From Gammaproteobacteria bacterium (lineage in GTDB: Bacteria > Pseudomonadota > Gammaproteobacteria > Pseudomonadales > Azotimanducaceae), in the NCBI GenBank assembly GCA_012960535.1, contig DUBB01000036.1:27344-91343 (forward strand): DNA of 64,000 nucleotides, read 5' to 3'. Numbering within the stretch: position 1 is the first letter of the stretch; each line of letters starts with the position of its first letter. Under the pieces are notes generated by a model, which searched no databases, was not told where the DNA came from, and was given only the letters and a program-made list of their open reading frames with translations. Below, one piece after another: positions 37,201 to 46,594 of this stretch. The translations under genes were made by a program, and so were the position numbers.

Positions 37201-37459
37201 CCTGAGAAGTTGCAGTCACCTCCTCTATGCCTTCTAATGCCCGAACTTCCGATTCAATGGGGCGAACGATCAACCGATCAGCATCTTCCGGCGATATTCC
37301 GGGATGAGGGATCAGAATCATAACAATGGGTATGGTGATATCCGGATCCGCTTCCACCGTGATAGTCGATCGGGCAACTAACCCGGCTAAAATAATCATC
37401 AGCAGAAGGCACAGCGTCGTCTTATAGTTATGCAGCGCGGCTGCTACAATCTGTTTCAC
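34271..37459 (-). CDS. RND-family efflux permease (HAE type)
   Basis: A 1062-residue inner-membrane pump with the standard 12-helix, two-porter-domain architecture of AcrB homologues. TM4 has GMLIDGAIVVVEY (one charged Asp, with Gly at the second position), and TM10 has GIVVNNNIVLID in place of the AcrB Lys; both are common outside the classical AcrB group. It exports small hydrophobic compounds using the proton gradient. Its start overlaps the adaptor stop by four bases (ATGA), so the adaptor and pump are coupled. No outer-membrane factor gene is here. Confidence 0.93.
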   Translation of the reverse strand: MKQIVAAALHNYKTTLCLLLMIILAGLVARSTITVEADPDITIPIVMILIPHPGISPEDADRLIVRPIESEVRALEGIEEVTATSQEGAANLILEFDIDFDADIAIAEVRAAVDRAQAKIPSTSEEPIIKAITMSDQPVIAISLASDTVPERVLYGLAVNLKYDLESLTEVLEARLSGHREELLEAIIDPRQLEYYQVSQQEMFNAIRNNNRLIAAGALDTGQGRFAVKVPGLIETREDIFGLPIKVSGDTVVTLDKIAQIRRTFKDRQSYTRVNGVPAITVAVLRRPGMNIIDMNEKVRRLVKDLTADYPSEVSIIFSQDQAPFAEQQVTELQGNIVTAMALVMILVVSALGLRSGILVGAAVPVSFLFGLLVLQIMGLSFNFMVMFGMLLGLGMLIDGAIVVVEYADRKMVEGMHRRQAYLLSAHRMLWPVLASTATTLAAFLPLFYWPGVSGQFMMYLPITVFAVLIGSLLYALIFAPTLGSLVGKAGSVEASQRDHLSRLEHGDLMDVSGLTGRYIKFLNGLLKYPITVILCTVLVLMVIFRVYSEHGAGFIFFTDTEPTYGRVNVSARGNFSRTEIRDFVLEAEQALMPMAGVDTYFTSTRTGGGISIFGRGSAPVDMIGSIFMDFENARDLGTTSQEILELTRSRLDNLVGINTEIAEQEYGPSVGKDIQIQIASKLRMNLEPVVERIRAYLDEQQDLRDIEDTRVLPGIDWELVVDRAKAAEFNVNVSEVGSAVQLITNGLYLGEYRPDDAVEEVEIRLRYPKSERNLHMLDQLRVASPNGAVPISHFVQKRARSKLDTIVRVDGNYVMSIRANVLPGVIADSKVTEIQHWIDRQNFSGTRVSFRGAAEEQDESMRFVGFAFLMALLLMFVLLVTQFNSFYQAFMILSAVVMSTAGVLLGLLTFNQTFSTILTGIGIVALAGIVVNNNIVLIDTYNVLRKENPRMPVREVIVRTGAQRLRPVFLTTATTILGLLPLASNVSIDLINRTIVYGGHVSAYWVKLASSIVYGLTFATVLTLLITPLMLILPQRLGAIYGFVMKKLGYSVKRESGLVDV

Positions 37460-38550
37460 CTGGCACTGCTCAGCCTGTTGATGCTGCCATCCGAATCGTC
37501 ATAGACAGCGATGACTTCCTGGCCAGGAAACACCATTTCTTGACCCAGGGTAATCAGATTAATCACGTTAGGCAGGCCAGCCAGCCAGACTCCCTCCTGC
37601 GTGTCCTTGGCTATTTCAACCGCCAGGAATTCGACCATACTGGAAGCATTGACAACCTTAACGCCTACCACCCCAGCATCATCCAGAGAGAGCAGCGCCG
37701 GTGAAGTTTTATGTGCCATTAACACTGACCCAGGCAACGTCAGCTGAGCAGACAGGCCATCACGCAGTTCGAAACTCGGATTATCTATGCTGACTTCTAT
37801 TCGATAGGTACGCGTAATCGCATCAGATGCATGGCTGATGAAACTGATCCGGCCAGTGACCACCGCTCCATTAGAAAAAACTGCCGTTGCGCTGCCGCCC
37901 ACATTTAATCCAGACAGTTCGTCCTGTGTTACAGAAGCAACAACAAGCATCGGATCCGGGTCCAGAATTTCTGCACAGATATTTCCTCGCTGAAGGAAAT
38001 CACCTATATTAACTGGTCTTGTCTGCACAATGCCGTCGAAAGGCGCGCGGATTCTCAACCTCGCTACCTCCAGCTGACGCCTTTTATACTCGGCCTGTGC
38101 TTTCATCAAGTTAGCTTTTGCAGAGGCTATATCGACCTTGCCCTGGAAACCCTGCCTGGATAACCTCAGAACGCCTTCATTCTTGAGCTGGTTGTACTGT
38201 ACCGATGCCTTAGCTTCCGCCAACTGCTCATGCCGATCATCCCGGGAAATCTCACAGATCAAATCTCCGGTTTGAATGACCTCACCTTTTTCTCGTGGCA
38301 TCGCAATCACTTTACCACTGACTTCGGCCCGAATTTTGACACTTCGCTTAGCCTGGCTCTTACCACTGGCGACTATCTCTATTGCAGTGGCTTCTGCAAT
38401 AGAGCGAATAGCTCTTACCCTGGGGATAACGACGAGGGGTTCTTCCTGTTCATCGAGTTGTTCGGAACCAGATAATTGGAATTGACCCGATAATAACCAG
38501 GCCAGCAACGCGAAGCCTATCAGCAGAGCCAAAAGCTTCGATGTATTCAT
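37456..38550 (-). CDS. RND periplasmic adaptor (HlyD/MFP family)
   Basis: A 364-residue membrane-fusion protein linking the RND pump to an outer-membrane channel. An N-terminal hydrophobic segment (about 6-24) anchors it. The lipoyl half-motifs (KIRAEVSGKVIAMP and LRIRAPFDGIVQTRPVNIGD) flank a short helical hairpin, and a beta-barrel domain follows. ATG 38550 has GAGGGA nine bases upstream. It is the first gene of a two-gene operon with the permease. Confidence 0.92.
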   Translation of the reverse strand: MNTSKLLALLIGFALLAWLLSGQFQLSGSEQLDEQEEPLVVIPRVRAIRSIAEATAIEIVASGKSQAKRSVKIRAEVSGKVIAMPREKGEVIQTGDLICEISRDDRHEQLAEAKASVQYNQLKNEGVLRLSRQGFQGKVDIASAKANLMKAQAEYKRRQLEVARLRIRAPFDGIVQTRPVNIGDFLQRGNICAEILDPDPMLVVASVTQDELSGLNVGGSATAVFSNGAVVTGRISFISHASDAITRTYRIEVSIDNPSFELRDGLSAQLTLPGSVLMAHKTSPALLSLDDAGVVGVKVVNASSMVEFLAVEIAKDTQEGVWLAGLPNVINLITLGQEMVFPGQEVIAVYDDSDGSINRLSSAR

Positions 38551-38814
38551 TATCTGTCCCTCGTAAAATTAGGCGCAGAGTATAGCCTAATCAGCGGCAA
38601 TCTCCACCCTATGACCATAGATCAATGCGGATCATAATGATCTTTCAAAACAATCGGACGGTATCCTTGATCCTCTTTATCCATTTGCTGATTTGTTGAA
38701 GAAGAATCGCAAAGCAATCCAGAAAAAGCCGGCAAATCAACAGGACACTTTCATTCAATACTTTTCAAAGACTGTTCCAGAAGGTAGAGTGACAAAGCTG
38801 CTTGTGTCAAAAGC

Positions 38815-39726
38815 TTGCTTCTGAGCAGGATAAAAGCTGGCAAGGCTTACCTGAACGAGGATACGACTATCAGCAACCCCATCGACAGATTCGAGTCTAT
38901 ATTTCGCAGCGCCGACAAACCACACTTTCACTATCAGCCGCCTGACCTGACCAAGGTCCTGGTTCTCACCGATTCTGGTGATTCTGACGGCGGTTTCCTC
39001 AAACGAGTACAAAGCTTTATAGCCACTGGAGACCTTGCCCAGACACCGGAATTTATCGAACTAAAACTTCCCGTGCCAGGCTCCAGGTCAGCTTTTCTAA
39101 ACAGTATAGAAACACATAGTGCAGATCTGATGGTTACCCACCACCACCTTTTTGAAACGTTTACCGATCCGAGTCTAGGACTGGGCACCTATCTGGAATC
39201 CCTGCTCCAATCATCACCGATTCCCCTTATGATCGTTCCTCACTATCTCGATCCTGGGTTTGCTCCTGCCACAGAGAAACTTGAGGATGTACTGGTTATC
39301 TCTGATCATTTCTCAAACAGCGATGAATTAATTAACTGGTCCGCTGCGTTCGTGTCAAATTCCGGCTCTTTATGGTTAACGCATGTTGAATCTGAGGTGG
39401 ATTTTGAACGGTATATGCAAGCCATTGCACGAATACCTGAAATAGATACTGAGACGGCCCGAGCCACCTTGAGCACGGAGCTGTTACACGAATCGATGAG
39501 CTATATCCAGAACTGCAAACAGCAGCTAGCGAAAACCAATCCAGCACTGGCTGTTGAACTGCTGGCCTGCATGGGACAACCCCTTAATACTTACAGGCAA
39601 TGGCTGAGCCGCGATAAACATGAATTACTGGTAATTCCAGCGTTGGCTGAGGAAAGATTTGCACATCGAGCACTGACAGGCCAGCTTGCCACAGAATTCC
39701 CGCATATTGCATTGCTCATAGTCTGA
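38815..39726 (+). CDS. Divergent universal-stress-protein-like tandem domain protein
   Basis: A 303-residue soluble protein with two alpha/beta units, each resembling a UspA half: first KVLVLTDSGDSDGG ... SADLMVTHHHL, second LEDVLVISDHFSNSDELI ... HELLVIPALAEERF. The ATP-binding G-2x-G-9x-G(S/T) loop is not evident, so this may be a non-nucleotide type. The start is uncertain: TTG 38815 is the first usable codon after an in-frame TAG and has no ribosome site. A GTG at 38789 with AGAAGG opens an 11-codon out-of-frame peptide that overlaps it. The antiporter gene follows after 32 bases, so the pair is probably an operon. Confidence 0.65.
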   Translation: MLLSRIKAGKAYLNEDTTISNPIDRFESIFRSADKPHFHYQPPDLTKVLVLTDSGDSDGGFLKRVQSFIATGDLAQTPEFIELKLPVPGSRSAFLNSIETHSADLMVTHHHLFETFTDPSLGLGTYLESLLQSSPIPLMIVPHYLDPGFAPATEKLEDVLVISDHFSNSDELINWSAAFVSNSGSLWLTHVESEVDFERYMQAIARIPEIDTETARATLSTELLHESMSYIQNCKQQLAKTNPALAVELLACMGQPLNTYRQWLSRDKHELLVIPALAEERFAHRALTGQLATEFPHIALLIV

Positions 39727-39758
39727 ACCTGACGTGACCTCCCCATGAAAGTGAAATC

Positions 39759-41195
39759 ATGAAATTAAAATCAACTATTTTAACCGCTTGTTTCTGTCTT
39801 CAGGCGACGGTATCGCAGGCAGCAGAAACAGATCATACAACTGATGCCTCGATCACTATCATGTTCGCGTGCATTCTGGCGGCGATGATTCTCTGCCTGG
39901 CAATGGAAGAAAAATTACATACAAAAAAATCCCTGATTACGGGATGTTTCGCGATCGTATCACTTCTGGCAGGTGCTGCCCTGGACCTGCTCCCGTTTGG
40001 GCCGGTGCTCAATGTTTTCGGTGAATCCATTCGAATACCTGTTTATATCCCAGCCGTAGACTGGGAAGTCATTGCCATTATCGTTGGCGCCAGTATTTTC
40101 GTCGACGTGACTTCGAAATCAGGATTATTTTCCTGGATCGCAATCAAGCTGACCAAAACATCAGCTGGTGATCCTTTTAAACTGCTCATATTCTATGGCG
40201 TAATGACGGTGCTTTTCTCTGCCGTACTTAACAATGTCACAGCCATGATTATTATAGGTTCTCTGACCGGCGTATCTCTTAATAAACTGGGTCACAACGA
40301 CAAACTGTTAGGCTTTCTGTTAATAGAAGGCTTGCTCACCAACGTTGGCGGGCTGTTAACGCTGATCAGTTCGGTGCCTAATATCATCGTCGGTAACCTG
40401 GCAGGTATCGCGTTCATAGACTTCTTCCTCTATTCCGCGCCCTATGTTTTCATCGCCAGCGCGCTGACGCTCTGGCTGGGGGCTTCTCTGTTTGGTATCA
40501 GGCGATTGACCACGGAGACCGAGAAGGCCGAGGCTGCATCACAGGTTAGTAGTTTTGATGAAAATGATGGCATCGCCGGCAAAGCTGTTTTTAGGTACAG
40601 TATTGTCCTGTTTGTTTTACTCATACTGGCTTTTTCTCTGCAATCAGTCATACCGCTTCTGGATGAACTTGGTATGGGTTTTGTCGCTCTCATGTTCGCT
40701 TTTATTGCCCTGCTTAGATTTAGAAATGATGTTAACGAGTTCTACGCCAACATAGATTGGGATTTGATTTTCTTCTTCGTCACCCTGTTTATGGTAATCA
40801 ACGTGATGGAGCACGCCAGAGTGCTGGAAGCTATTGGCGTCGGCATTGTCATGCTGACAGAGCTTGGACCCAAAGCAGGCCCACTCGCCCTGCTCTGGTC
40901 CTCAGCACTGGCCAGCTCGGTAACAGACAATATCCCCCTGGCAGCGATGCTCGGCAAAATACTCTTTCAGCTGGGCGAACAAACCACAGCAGCGCACTGG
41001 TGGAGTGTCATCTTTGGCTCAAACCTGGGTGGCAATATAACCCCTATAGGCTCGGCATCAACGGTCGTCGCAGTGACCGTGCTACACAAATTTGGAATCC
41101 GCCTGTCCTTTCTGGAATTTGTCAGCAAGGCTTTCATTTTTGCGCTTGCCCAACTCATACTGGCTACCGGCTATATTCTCGTTATGTCGTCCTGA
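39759..41195 (+). CDS. NhaD/ArsB-type ion transporter (IT superfamily antiporter)
   Basis: A 478-residue polytopic membrane protein. It has the helix-hairpin signatures of the IT superfamily: LNNVTAMIIIGSLTGVS in the first half and TDNIPLAAML with GGNITPIGSASTVVAV in the second, as in NhaD-type sodium/proton antiporters. An N-terminal signal-like helix ends VSQA. By analogy it exchanges sodium for protons; arsenite or organic-anion transport is less likely. The Usp-like gene lies 32 bases upstream. Confidence 0.85.
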   Translation: MKLKSTILTACFCLQATVSQAAETDHTTDASITIMFACILAAMILCLAMEEKLHTKKSLITGCFAIVSLLAGAALDLLPFGPVLNVFGESIRIPVYIPAVDWEVIAIIVGASIFVDVTSKSGLFSWIAIKLTKTSAGDPFKLLIFYGVMTVLFSAVLNNVTAMIIIGSLTGVSLNKLGHNDKLLGFLLIEGLLTNVGGLLTLISSVPNIIVGNLAGIAFIDFFLYSAPYVFIASALTLWLGASLFGIRRLTTETEKAEAASQVSSFDENDGIAGKAVFRYSIVLFVLLILAFSLQSVIPLLDELGMGFVALMFAFIALLRFRNDVNEFYANIDWDLIFFFVTLFMVINVMEHARVLEAIGVGIVMLTELGPKAGPLALLWSSALASSVTDNIPLAAMLGKILFQLGEQTTAAHWWSVIFGSNLGGNITPIGSASTVVAVTVLHKFGIRLSFLEFVSKAFIFALAQLILATGYILVMSS

Positions 41196-41219
41196 GCCAG
41201 GTGTTATGATGGCCTGGCT
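41195..41219 (+). other. Stem-loop right after the antiporter stop codon
   Basis: AGCCAGG (41195-41201) pairs perfectly with CCTGGCT (41213-41219) across an 11-base loop, overlapping the final base of the stop. No T-run follows, so it is a weak terminator candidate or an mRNA 3' stabiliser. Confidence 0.3.
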
Positions 41220-41388
41220 GGGTATAGCCACTGGCCACGCGGCGCGCCCTTTGCCCACGTTGCAGGACAATGCTAATGTGTAATCTGCCCTGACAGGATA
41301 TCTGTATGCAGGACAATTTAATTAAAATGCGTTACCGATAGGCTAGCCCCAATCCAGCTAAACACCCATCCACTCCAGAGGTATTAAC

Positions 41389-43755
41389 TTGCTCAACTAT
41401 GCCCGTCTGACAGCCTACCTGCTGCTCGCTGTACTGCCCTTTTCCAAAGCTTCTATGATTGAACCGGGACAAATCATTAGCACCGGACCCCCAAAGGGCT
41501 TTTTCAGTGTCGTGAAAGACCACGACAACGGCCGGATACTGCTCGATCTGCCCAAATCCTCCCAGCCTTTCATCCTGCAGCTGAGCCTGGCTAAAGGAAT
41601 CGGATCCAATGATATAGGTCTGGATCGAGGTCGGCTGGGCGATACCAAACTCGTCTATTTTAATCGCCTGGGCAAGAAAGTACTGCTGACCCAGTTGAAT
41701 ACAGAATATAGAGCCAATTCCGATGATCAAGCTGAAATAAAGGCCGTTACCGAAGCATTTGCAAGTTCCGTTATCTGGGGTTTCCAAGTTGAATCTGAAA
41801 CCGAGGATTCCTACCGCATTGACTACACTGACTACCTGCTCTCGGATAGCTATGGAATTGGCTCTATCCTGGAATCTGCCGAGCAGGGCAAATACAGCGT
41901 GGACCCAAGTCGTTCAGCCGCATTGCTGACCCAGTTAGGTAACTTTCCAGACAATACCGAACTTGAGGCGATCATCACCCTGACGGGCAAGTCACAATCC
42001 AACGAGCTTGAGCAGGTGACACCTGACAGCTCAGCGGTCACCATACAGGTCCACCATTCCCTGATACGTTTACCCGATAACCGGTACCAATCCAGGCTAT
42101 TTCATCCCAGGAGTGGTTATTTCCCGGTTTCCTATATCGATTACGCGGCCCCCCTAGCCGAACCTCTGACAAAACGTTTTATATCGACCCACCGACTAGC
42201 GCCCGGTCTACCCCTCATCTACTATCTGGATCCAGGCGTACCGGAACCCATCCGGTCAGCACTGATGCAAGGTGCAACCTGGTGGGATGAGGCTTTTAAG
42301 GCTGCCGGACATAAAGCCGGTTTCAAAATAAAACTGCTGCCAGCCGATGCAGACCCGATGGATATCCGCTATAACATCATTCAATGGGTTCATCGGCGTA
42401 CCCGCGGCTGGAGTTATGGCATGTCTGTACGGGACCCAAGAACAGGAGAAATCCTGAAAGGACAAGTCACCCTGGGGTCCCTGAGAATCCGTCAAGATAT
42501 GCTCATTGCAGAAGGGTTACTGTCTCCCTACACGCCATCAAAACCCGAACAGGTGGCCCGTGAACCCATTCAAAAACTGGCGCTGGCAAGAATTCGCCAA
42601 CTGGCTGCTCACGAAATTGGTCATACCCTGGGTTTAGCCCATAACTACAGTGCAAGCACACAGGGAAGAAGCTCTGTCATGGACTACCCACATCCCCTCC
42701 TGAAAATCCAAGCTGGCACAATCAGCCTCACTGACGCTTACGCAGTGGGCATTGGCAGCTGGGATAAACAAGCCATCTTATATGGTTATGGGCATTTACA
42801 GGGCATCGACCCGAAGCTTTACCTGAAGCAACACCTGATTTCGAGCAAAGCCCAGAATCTGAACTTCATTACTGACCGTGATGCCAGAGCCATGGGTGGT
42901 GCTCACAGTGATGCTCATCTCTGGGATTCGGGCAATGATATCGTCGCCGAATTAGACAACACCCTTGCCGTAAGGCAAATAGCACTTAATAACCTGGGCG
43001 ACAATTCCATACCAGCGAGCACACCCTTCTCAGAGTTAGAAAATGTTCTGGTACCGATCTATTTCCTGCATCGTTATCAGGCAGAGGCCGTGACTAAATT
43101 AATCGGCGGTGCCCACTATCAGTATTCCACAAAAGGGGACGACCCGAATCCCTATTTGATAACGGTCGGGAGTGAGCGGCAATCAGCCGCCCTGGCGGCC
43201 CTGTATCGCAGTATATCTGTGGAAGCACTGACGCTTCCCGCAGGCCTCGCTGAACAGATACCGCCGAAAGCGTATGGTTATAACCGGAATCGCGAAAGCC
43301 CTCCTAGCCAAAGCCTGCCCTTGTTTGATCCATTAGCACTGGCTGAAGCTGCTGTGGACACCACCCTGACTTTATTACTTTTACCCGAACGACTTGCCAG
43401 AATAGTCCGGCAATCAACCAGTGACCCCGAACTTCCTGATCTCAGAGAGCTCCTGCAAGGGCTTATTGATAACAGCATCAGCCGATTACCCCTTAAAGGC
43501 CAACCCGAACTGGTCAGACAAAGACTGGCGGTTATTGTTCTCGAACACCTCCTAATACTGGCATACGATAAGCAGCAAACACCCGAAGTTGTGGCTCAAT
43601 CAAGGGCCTTACTCAAATCACTCGATCGTCGACTTTCCAGGAAAAAAACAGCGCACAGCAGTTACCTGTCTGACATGATAAAAATGGCATCGACCCAGGG
43701 TGACTTTCATAGGCAAAGGAAGTTAGCAGAGTTGCCACCCGGCAGCCCGATCTAA
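41389..43755 (+). CDS. Secreted zinc-dependent metalloprotease (DUF5117/DUF4953-type)
   Basis: A 788-residue exported protein. A signal peptide covers about 1-22. The zinc motif HEIGHTLGLAH (His408, Glu409, His412, His418) matches the extended HExxHxxGxxH of metzincins, and VMDYPHP downstream supplies the Met-turn. The long N- and C-terminal regions resemble the DUF5117/DUF4953 metalloproteases of marine bacteria, in my recollection. TTG 41389 has AGAGGT about six bases upstream. It would act outside the cytoplasm on proteins or peptides. The gene stands alone. Confidence 0.85.
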   Translation: MLNYARLTAYLLLAVLPFSKASMIEPGQIISTGPPKGFFSVVKDHDNGRILLDLPKSSQPFILQLSLAKGIGSNDIGLDRGRLGDTKLVYFNRLGKKVLLTQLNTEYRANSDDQAEIKAVTEAFASSVIWGFQVESETEDSYRIDYTDYLLSDSYGIGSILESAEQGKYSVDPSRSAALLTQLGNFPDNTELEAIITLTGKSQSNELEQVTPDSSAVTIQVHHSLIRLPDNRYQSRLFHPRSGYFPVSYIDYAAPLAEPLTKRFISTHRLAPGLPLIYYLDPGVPEPIRSALMQGATWWDEAFKAAGHKAGFKIKLLPADADPMDIRYNIIQWVHRRTRGWSYGMSVRDPRTGEILKGQVTLGSLRIRQDMLIAEGLLSPYTPSKPEQVAREPIQKLALARIRQLAAHEIGHTLGLAHNYSASTQGRSSVMDYPHPLLKIQAGTISLTDAYAVGIGSWDKQAILYGYGHLQGIDPKLYLKQHLISSKAQNLNFITDRDARAMGGAHSDAHLWDSGNDIVAELDNTLAVRQIALNNLGDNSIPASTPFSELENVLVPIYFLHRYQAEAVTKLIGGAHYQYSTKGDDPNPYLITVGSERQSAALAALYRSISVEALTLPAGLAEQIPPKAYGYNRNRESPPSQSLPLFDPLALAEAAVDTTLTLLLLPERLARIVRQSTSDPELPDLRELLQGLIDNSISRLPLKGQPELVRQRLAVIVLEHLLILAYDKQQTPEVVAQSRALLKSLDRRLSRKKTAHSSYLSDMIKMASTQGDFHRQRKLAELPPGSPI

Positions 43756-43909
43756 TCAGCCTCAGGTCGGTCTCTGTATCGTTAACTTATTCTGATAATA
43801 TGCAGTGAATAACCCAGATCACGCTGATGTTTAGCGAGGCGGACCGAGAACGAGGACCTTGTAACTGCAATAACTGTGACTAATATAAACAACCTGTTGA
43901 GGATCAGAC

Positions 43910-45511
43910 ATGGATTGGATTTGGGGACGTTATTCGGCCTTACTTTACGCCTGGATCGGGGCATTACTTCTATTTCCATTCGTTGACGAACAACCCCTAT
44001 CCGGCCCACTGAGCATTTTTCTACTGGCCCTTGGTTTAGTAGGATTGATGGACTTTTTCCAGAAAAAGAGCGCGCTCAGGGCAAACTTTCCCATCCTGGG
44101 GCATTTTCGTTATTTTTTTGAAACGGTTCGCCCAGAGTTGCGGCAATATTTCTGGGAAGACGACAATGATGAACTGCCCTTTTCGCGCAACCAGAGGTCC
44201 ATGGTCTACAAACGTGCAAAGTCAGAAATGGCGGCACGTCCCCTGGGTTCAATAGAGGACATGTACAGAGAGGATTTCACCTGGTTGAACCATTCTCTAA
44301 GGCCGATACAGGTGGCTGCTGACGATTTCCCCAGTCTCGTTGGTCAGGGTGATAAGCGCTATCATATTTCCCTGCTTAATATTTCCGGGACATCATTCGG
44401 ATCCCTGTCACCACCCGCCATAGAAGCACTTAACACCGGTGCTTTCCTGGGCAAGTTTGCCCACAATACCGGCGAAGGCTCGCTTTCAAAATACCATGAA
44501 GCGGGAAACGGTGACCTGATCTGGCAGATATCAACGGGCTACTTTGGCTGTCGCACCCCCGAAGGTCGATTGGATCGCGCTGTGTTTGCCGAAAAAGCCA
44601 GCAATGATCGAGTGAAAATGATCGAGATCAAACTCAGCCAGGGCGCGAAACCCGGTCATGGAGGTATGCTATTGGCCAGCAAGGTAACCCGGGAAATCGC
44701 CGTTGCTAGAGGTATACCCGAAGGGCAGGACTGCATTTCGCCAGCCAGTCATGTCGAGTTCACCACACCCAGAGAATTACTGGAATTTGCTGAAGAGTTA
44801 AGACAATTAAGTGGTGGCAAACCGGTCGGTATCAAACTCTGTATCGGCCATCCATGGGAATTTATCTCGATTGTAAAAGCCATGCTGGAACTGGATTTAG
44901 TCCTTGATTTTATCACCGTCGATGGCGCTGAAGGTGGTACCGGCGCTGCCCCTGCCGAATTCACTGATCACCTCGGATGTCCCCTCCGCGATGCGCTCAT
45001 TTTCGTTGATAATACGCTGATCGGAGCGGGCTTAAGGGAGACTGTAAAGATAGCAGCATCGGGCAAACTGGTCAGTGCCTACGATATTGTTAAACATTGC
45101 GCGCTGGGAGCTGACTGGATCAATATGGCACGACCATTCATGTTTGCACTGGGTTGTATCCAGGCCAGGAACTGTGCTTCAGGACAGTGTCCAACCGGGA
45201 TAGCGACCATGGACCCCAAGCGATACCGAGTGGTCGATGTAGCCATGAAAGCGCACAGGGTCTGGAATTTCCACCACCATACTATCCGGGCCGTTGCCGA
45301 GATGATTGGCGCTGCTGGCGTTGCTCATCCGAAAGCCTTAAATCGACGCCATATCGTGCGACGTTTATCGGGAAGCGAAATCCTGCTGGCAGATCAGATT
45401 TACCCACGTGTAGAGCCGTCCGCTCTGCTCAGAGGAGAGATCGTTGCCGATCAGCGCCTGGCGGTCTACTGGAGCAAAATGAGCGGGGCCAGCTTCCAGC
45501 CAACAGCCTGA
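43910..45511 (+). CDS. FMN-binding glutamate synthase-family protein
   Basis: A 533-residue protein with the FMN barrel of glutamate synthase (GltB central region). Two hydrophobic segments near the N-terminus (about 7-24 and 32-48) tie it to the membrane. The barrel shows FGSLSPPAIEALN, KPGHGGMLL, GHPWEFISIVK and DGAEGGTGAAP, and a cysteine cluster CIQARNCASGQC suggests an iron-sulfur site. There is no amidotransferase domain, so it is not a full glutamate synthase; its substrate is unknown. ATG 43910 has AGGA six bases upstream. Confidence 0.88.
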   Translation: MDWIWGRYSALLYAWIGALLLFPFVDEQPLSGPLSIFLLALGLVGLMDFFQKKSALRANFPILGHFRYFFETVRPELRQYFWEDDNDELPFSRNQRSMVYKRAKSEMAARPLGSIEDMYREDFTWLNHSLRPIQVAADDFPSLVGQGDKRYHISLLNISGTSFGSLSPPAIEALNTGAFLGKFAHNTGEGSLSKYHEAGNGDLIWQISTGYFGCRTPEGRLDRAVFAEKASNDRVKMIEIKLSQGAKPGHGGMLLASKVTREIAVARGIPEGQDCISPASHVEFTTPRELLEFAEELRQLSGGKPVGIKLCIGHPWEFISIVKAMLELDLVLDFITVDGAEGGTGAAPAEFTDHLGCPLRDALIFVDNTLIGAGLRETVKIAASGKLVSAYDIVKHCALGADWINMARPFMFALGCIQARNCASGQCPTGIATMDPKRYRVVDVAMKAHRVWNFHHHTIRAVAEMIGAAGVAHPKALNRRHIVRRLSGSEILLADQIYPRVEPSALLRGEIVADQRLAVYWSKMSGASFQPTA

Positions 45512-45533
45512 TGACCATTACCGAGCCTGATGA

Positions 45534-46403
45534 TCAGGTGATCAGGGCTTCCAGCGTTTGCCAATGTAATTCTCCGAACTGCCCACTTGGATTGACTGGC
45601 TGCAGACAAACGTGATCCGCACCCGCATCCAGGTGCGCTTGGATACGATCCTTGATAGCCAGGCTGGATCCCCAGGCAAAAGTGGTATCAATAAAGCGGT
45701 CTGACAAGCTATCAATGTCTGTATCAGTGAGCCCCATGCGTAACCAATTATTACGGTAATTAGGTAACTGGTGGTATATCCTGCTAACCGGCCTGGCTAA
45801 CTCCCTGGCTTTGGTGGGTTCATTTTCTAATATTACTTTCTGCTCGACACACAGCCAGGCGTCAGGGCCCATCACTTCACGGGCCATCCGGGTATGCTCT
45901 GGCGATGAGAAATAAGGATGTGCGCCGGTACATTTTTCTGCAGCCAAAGCCAGCATTTTCGGACCCAGTGCGGCAATGACAGTCGGTGGCGCATCCACCG
46001 GGGCAAACCCGGTATAAGGCGACGCCGCCATCTTTTCCAGATAGTGACGCATTGTTGCCACCGGAGGCCCGTAGTTCAGCCCGCGCACGCCTTCTACCAG
46101 AGGCTTATGAGAAACGCCTATACCGAGCAGGAAGCGTCCAGAGGATTGTTCTGCCAAAGTATTCTGTGCGGCCAGGGTTACACCCGGTTCCCGGTGGTAA
46201 ATATTCATGATCCCGGTTGCCACATTTAAACGCTGGGTATTCGCCAGCAACCAGGCAGAAAGCGCCACTGGATTCTTACCTACTGTCTCTGGAATCCAGA
46301 GTGTGCCGTAGCCCATCTCCTCAATTCTTACTGCCGCTGCCGCACTTTGATCCGATGAAAGACCATCGAAAAAGTACCAGACGCCTAATTTACCTAAATC
46401 CAT
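45534..46403 (-). CDS. LLM-class oxidoreductase, probably F420-dependent
   Basis: A protein of about 289 residues resembling the TIGR03620-type LLM family: LGKLGVWYFFDGLS, GYGTLWIPE, VATGIMNIYHREPGVTLAAQ, SSGRFLLGIGVSHKP. The start is placed at ATG 46403, with GAGG nine bases upstream; the in-frame GTG at 46424 lacks a ribosome site. The cofactor (F420 or FMN) and substrate are open. It is convergent with the glutamate-synthase-like gene and followed upstream by a repeat-containing intergenic stretch. Confidence 0.85.
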   Translation of the reverse strand: MDLGKLGVWYFFDGLSSDQSAAAAVRIEEMGYGTLWIPETVGKNPVALSAWLLANTQRLNVATGIMNIYHREPGVTLAAQNTLAEQSSGRFLLGIGVSHKPLVEGVRGLNYGPPVATMRHYLEKMAASPYTGFAPVDAPPTVIAALGPKMLALAAEKCTGAHPYFSSPEHTRMAREVMGPDAWLCVEQKVILENEPTKARELARPVSRIYHQLPNYRNNWLRMGLTDTDIDSLSDRFIDTTFAWGSSLAIKDRIQAHLDAGADHVCLQPVNPSGQFGELHWQTLEALIT

Positions 46404-46503
46404 ATCTTTCGACCTCGTTAACACTTATTTCTATTAATCAAACTGCTAGGTTTAAACTGATTCATAACAAGCTCACCCTATGGCGGCCAATCACGCATGC
46501 TTT

Positions 46504-46594
46504 CCTCGACAGCCCGCCTCGACAGCCCGCCTCGACAGCCCTCCTCGACGGCCCGCCTCGACAGCGCTCCTCGACAACTCTCCATGACAGCACC
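46504..46594. repeat. Seven tandem copies of a 13-bp repeat
   Basis: Perfect to degenerate 13-bp units with consensus CCTCGACAGCCCG start at 46504, 46517, 46530, 46543, 46556, 46569 and 46582. The first two are identical; copies 3-7 accumulate changes. Thirteen is not a multiple of three, so frames across it are scrambled and no protein is encoded. It lies upstream of the LLM gene (minus strand). Confidence 0.92.
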
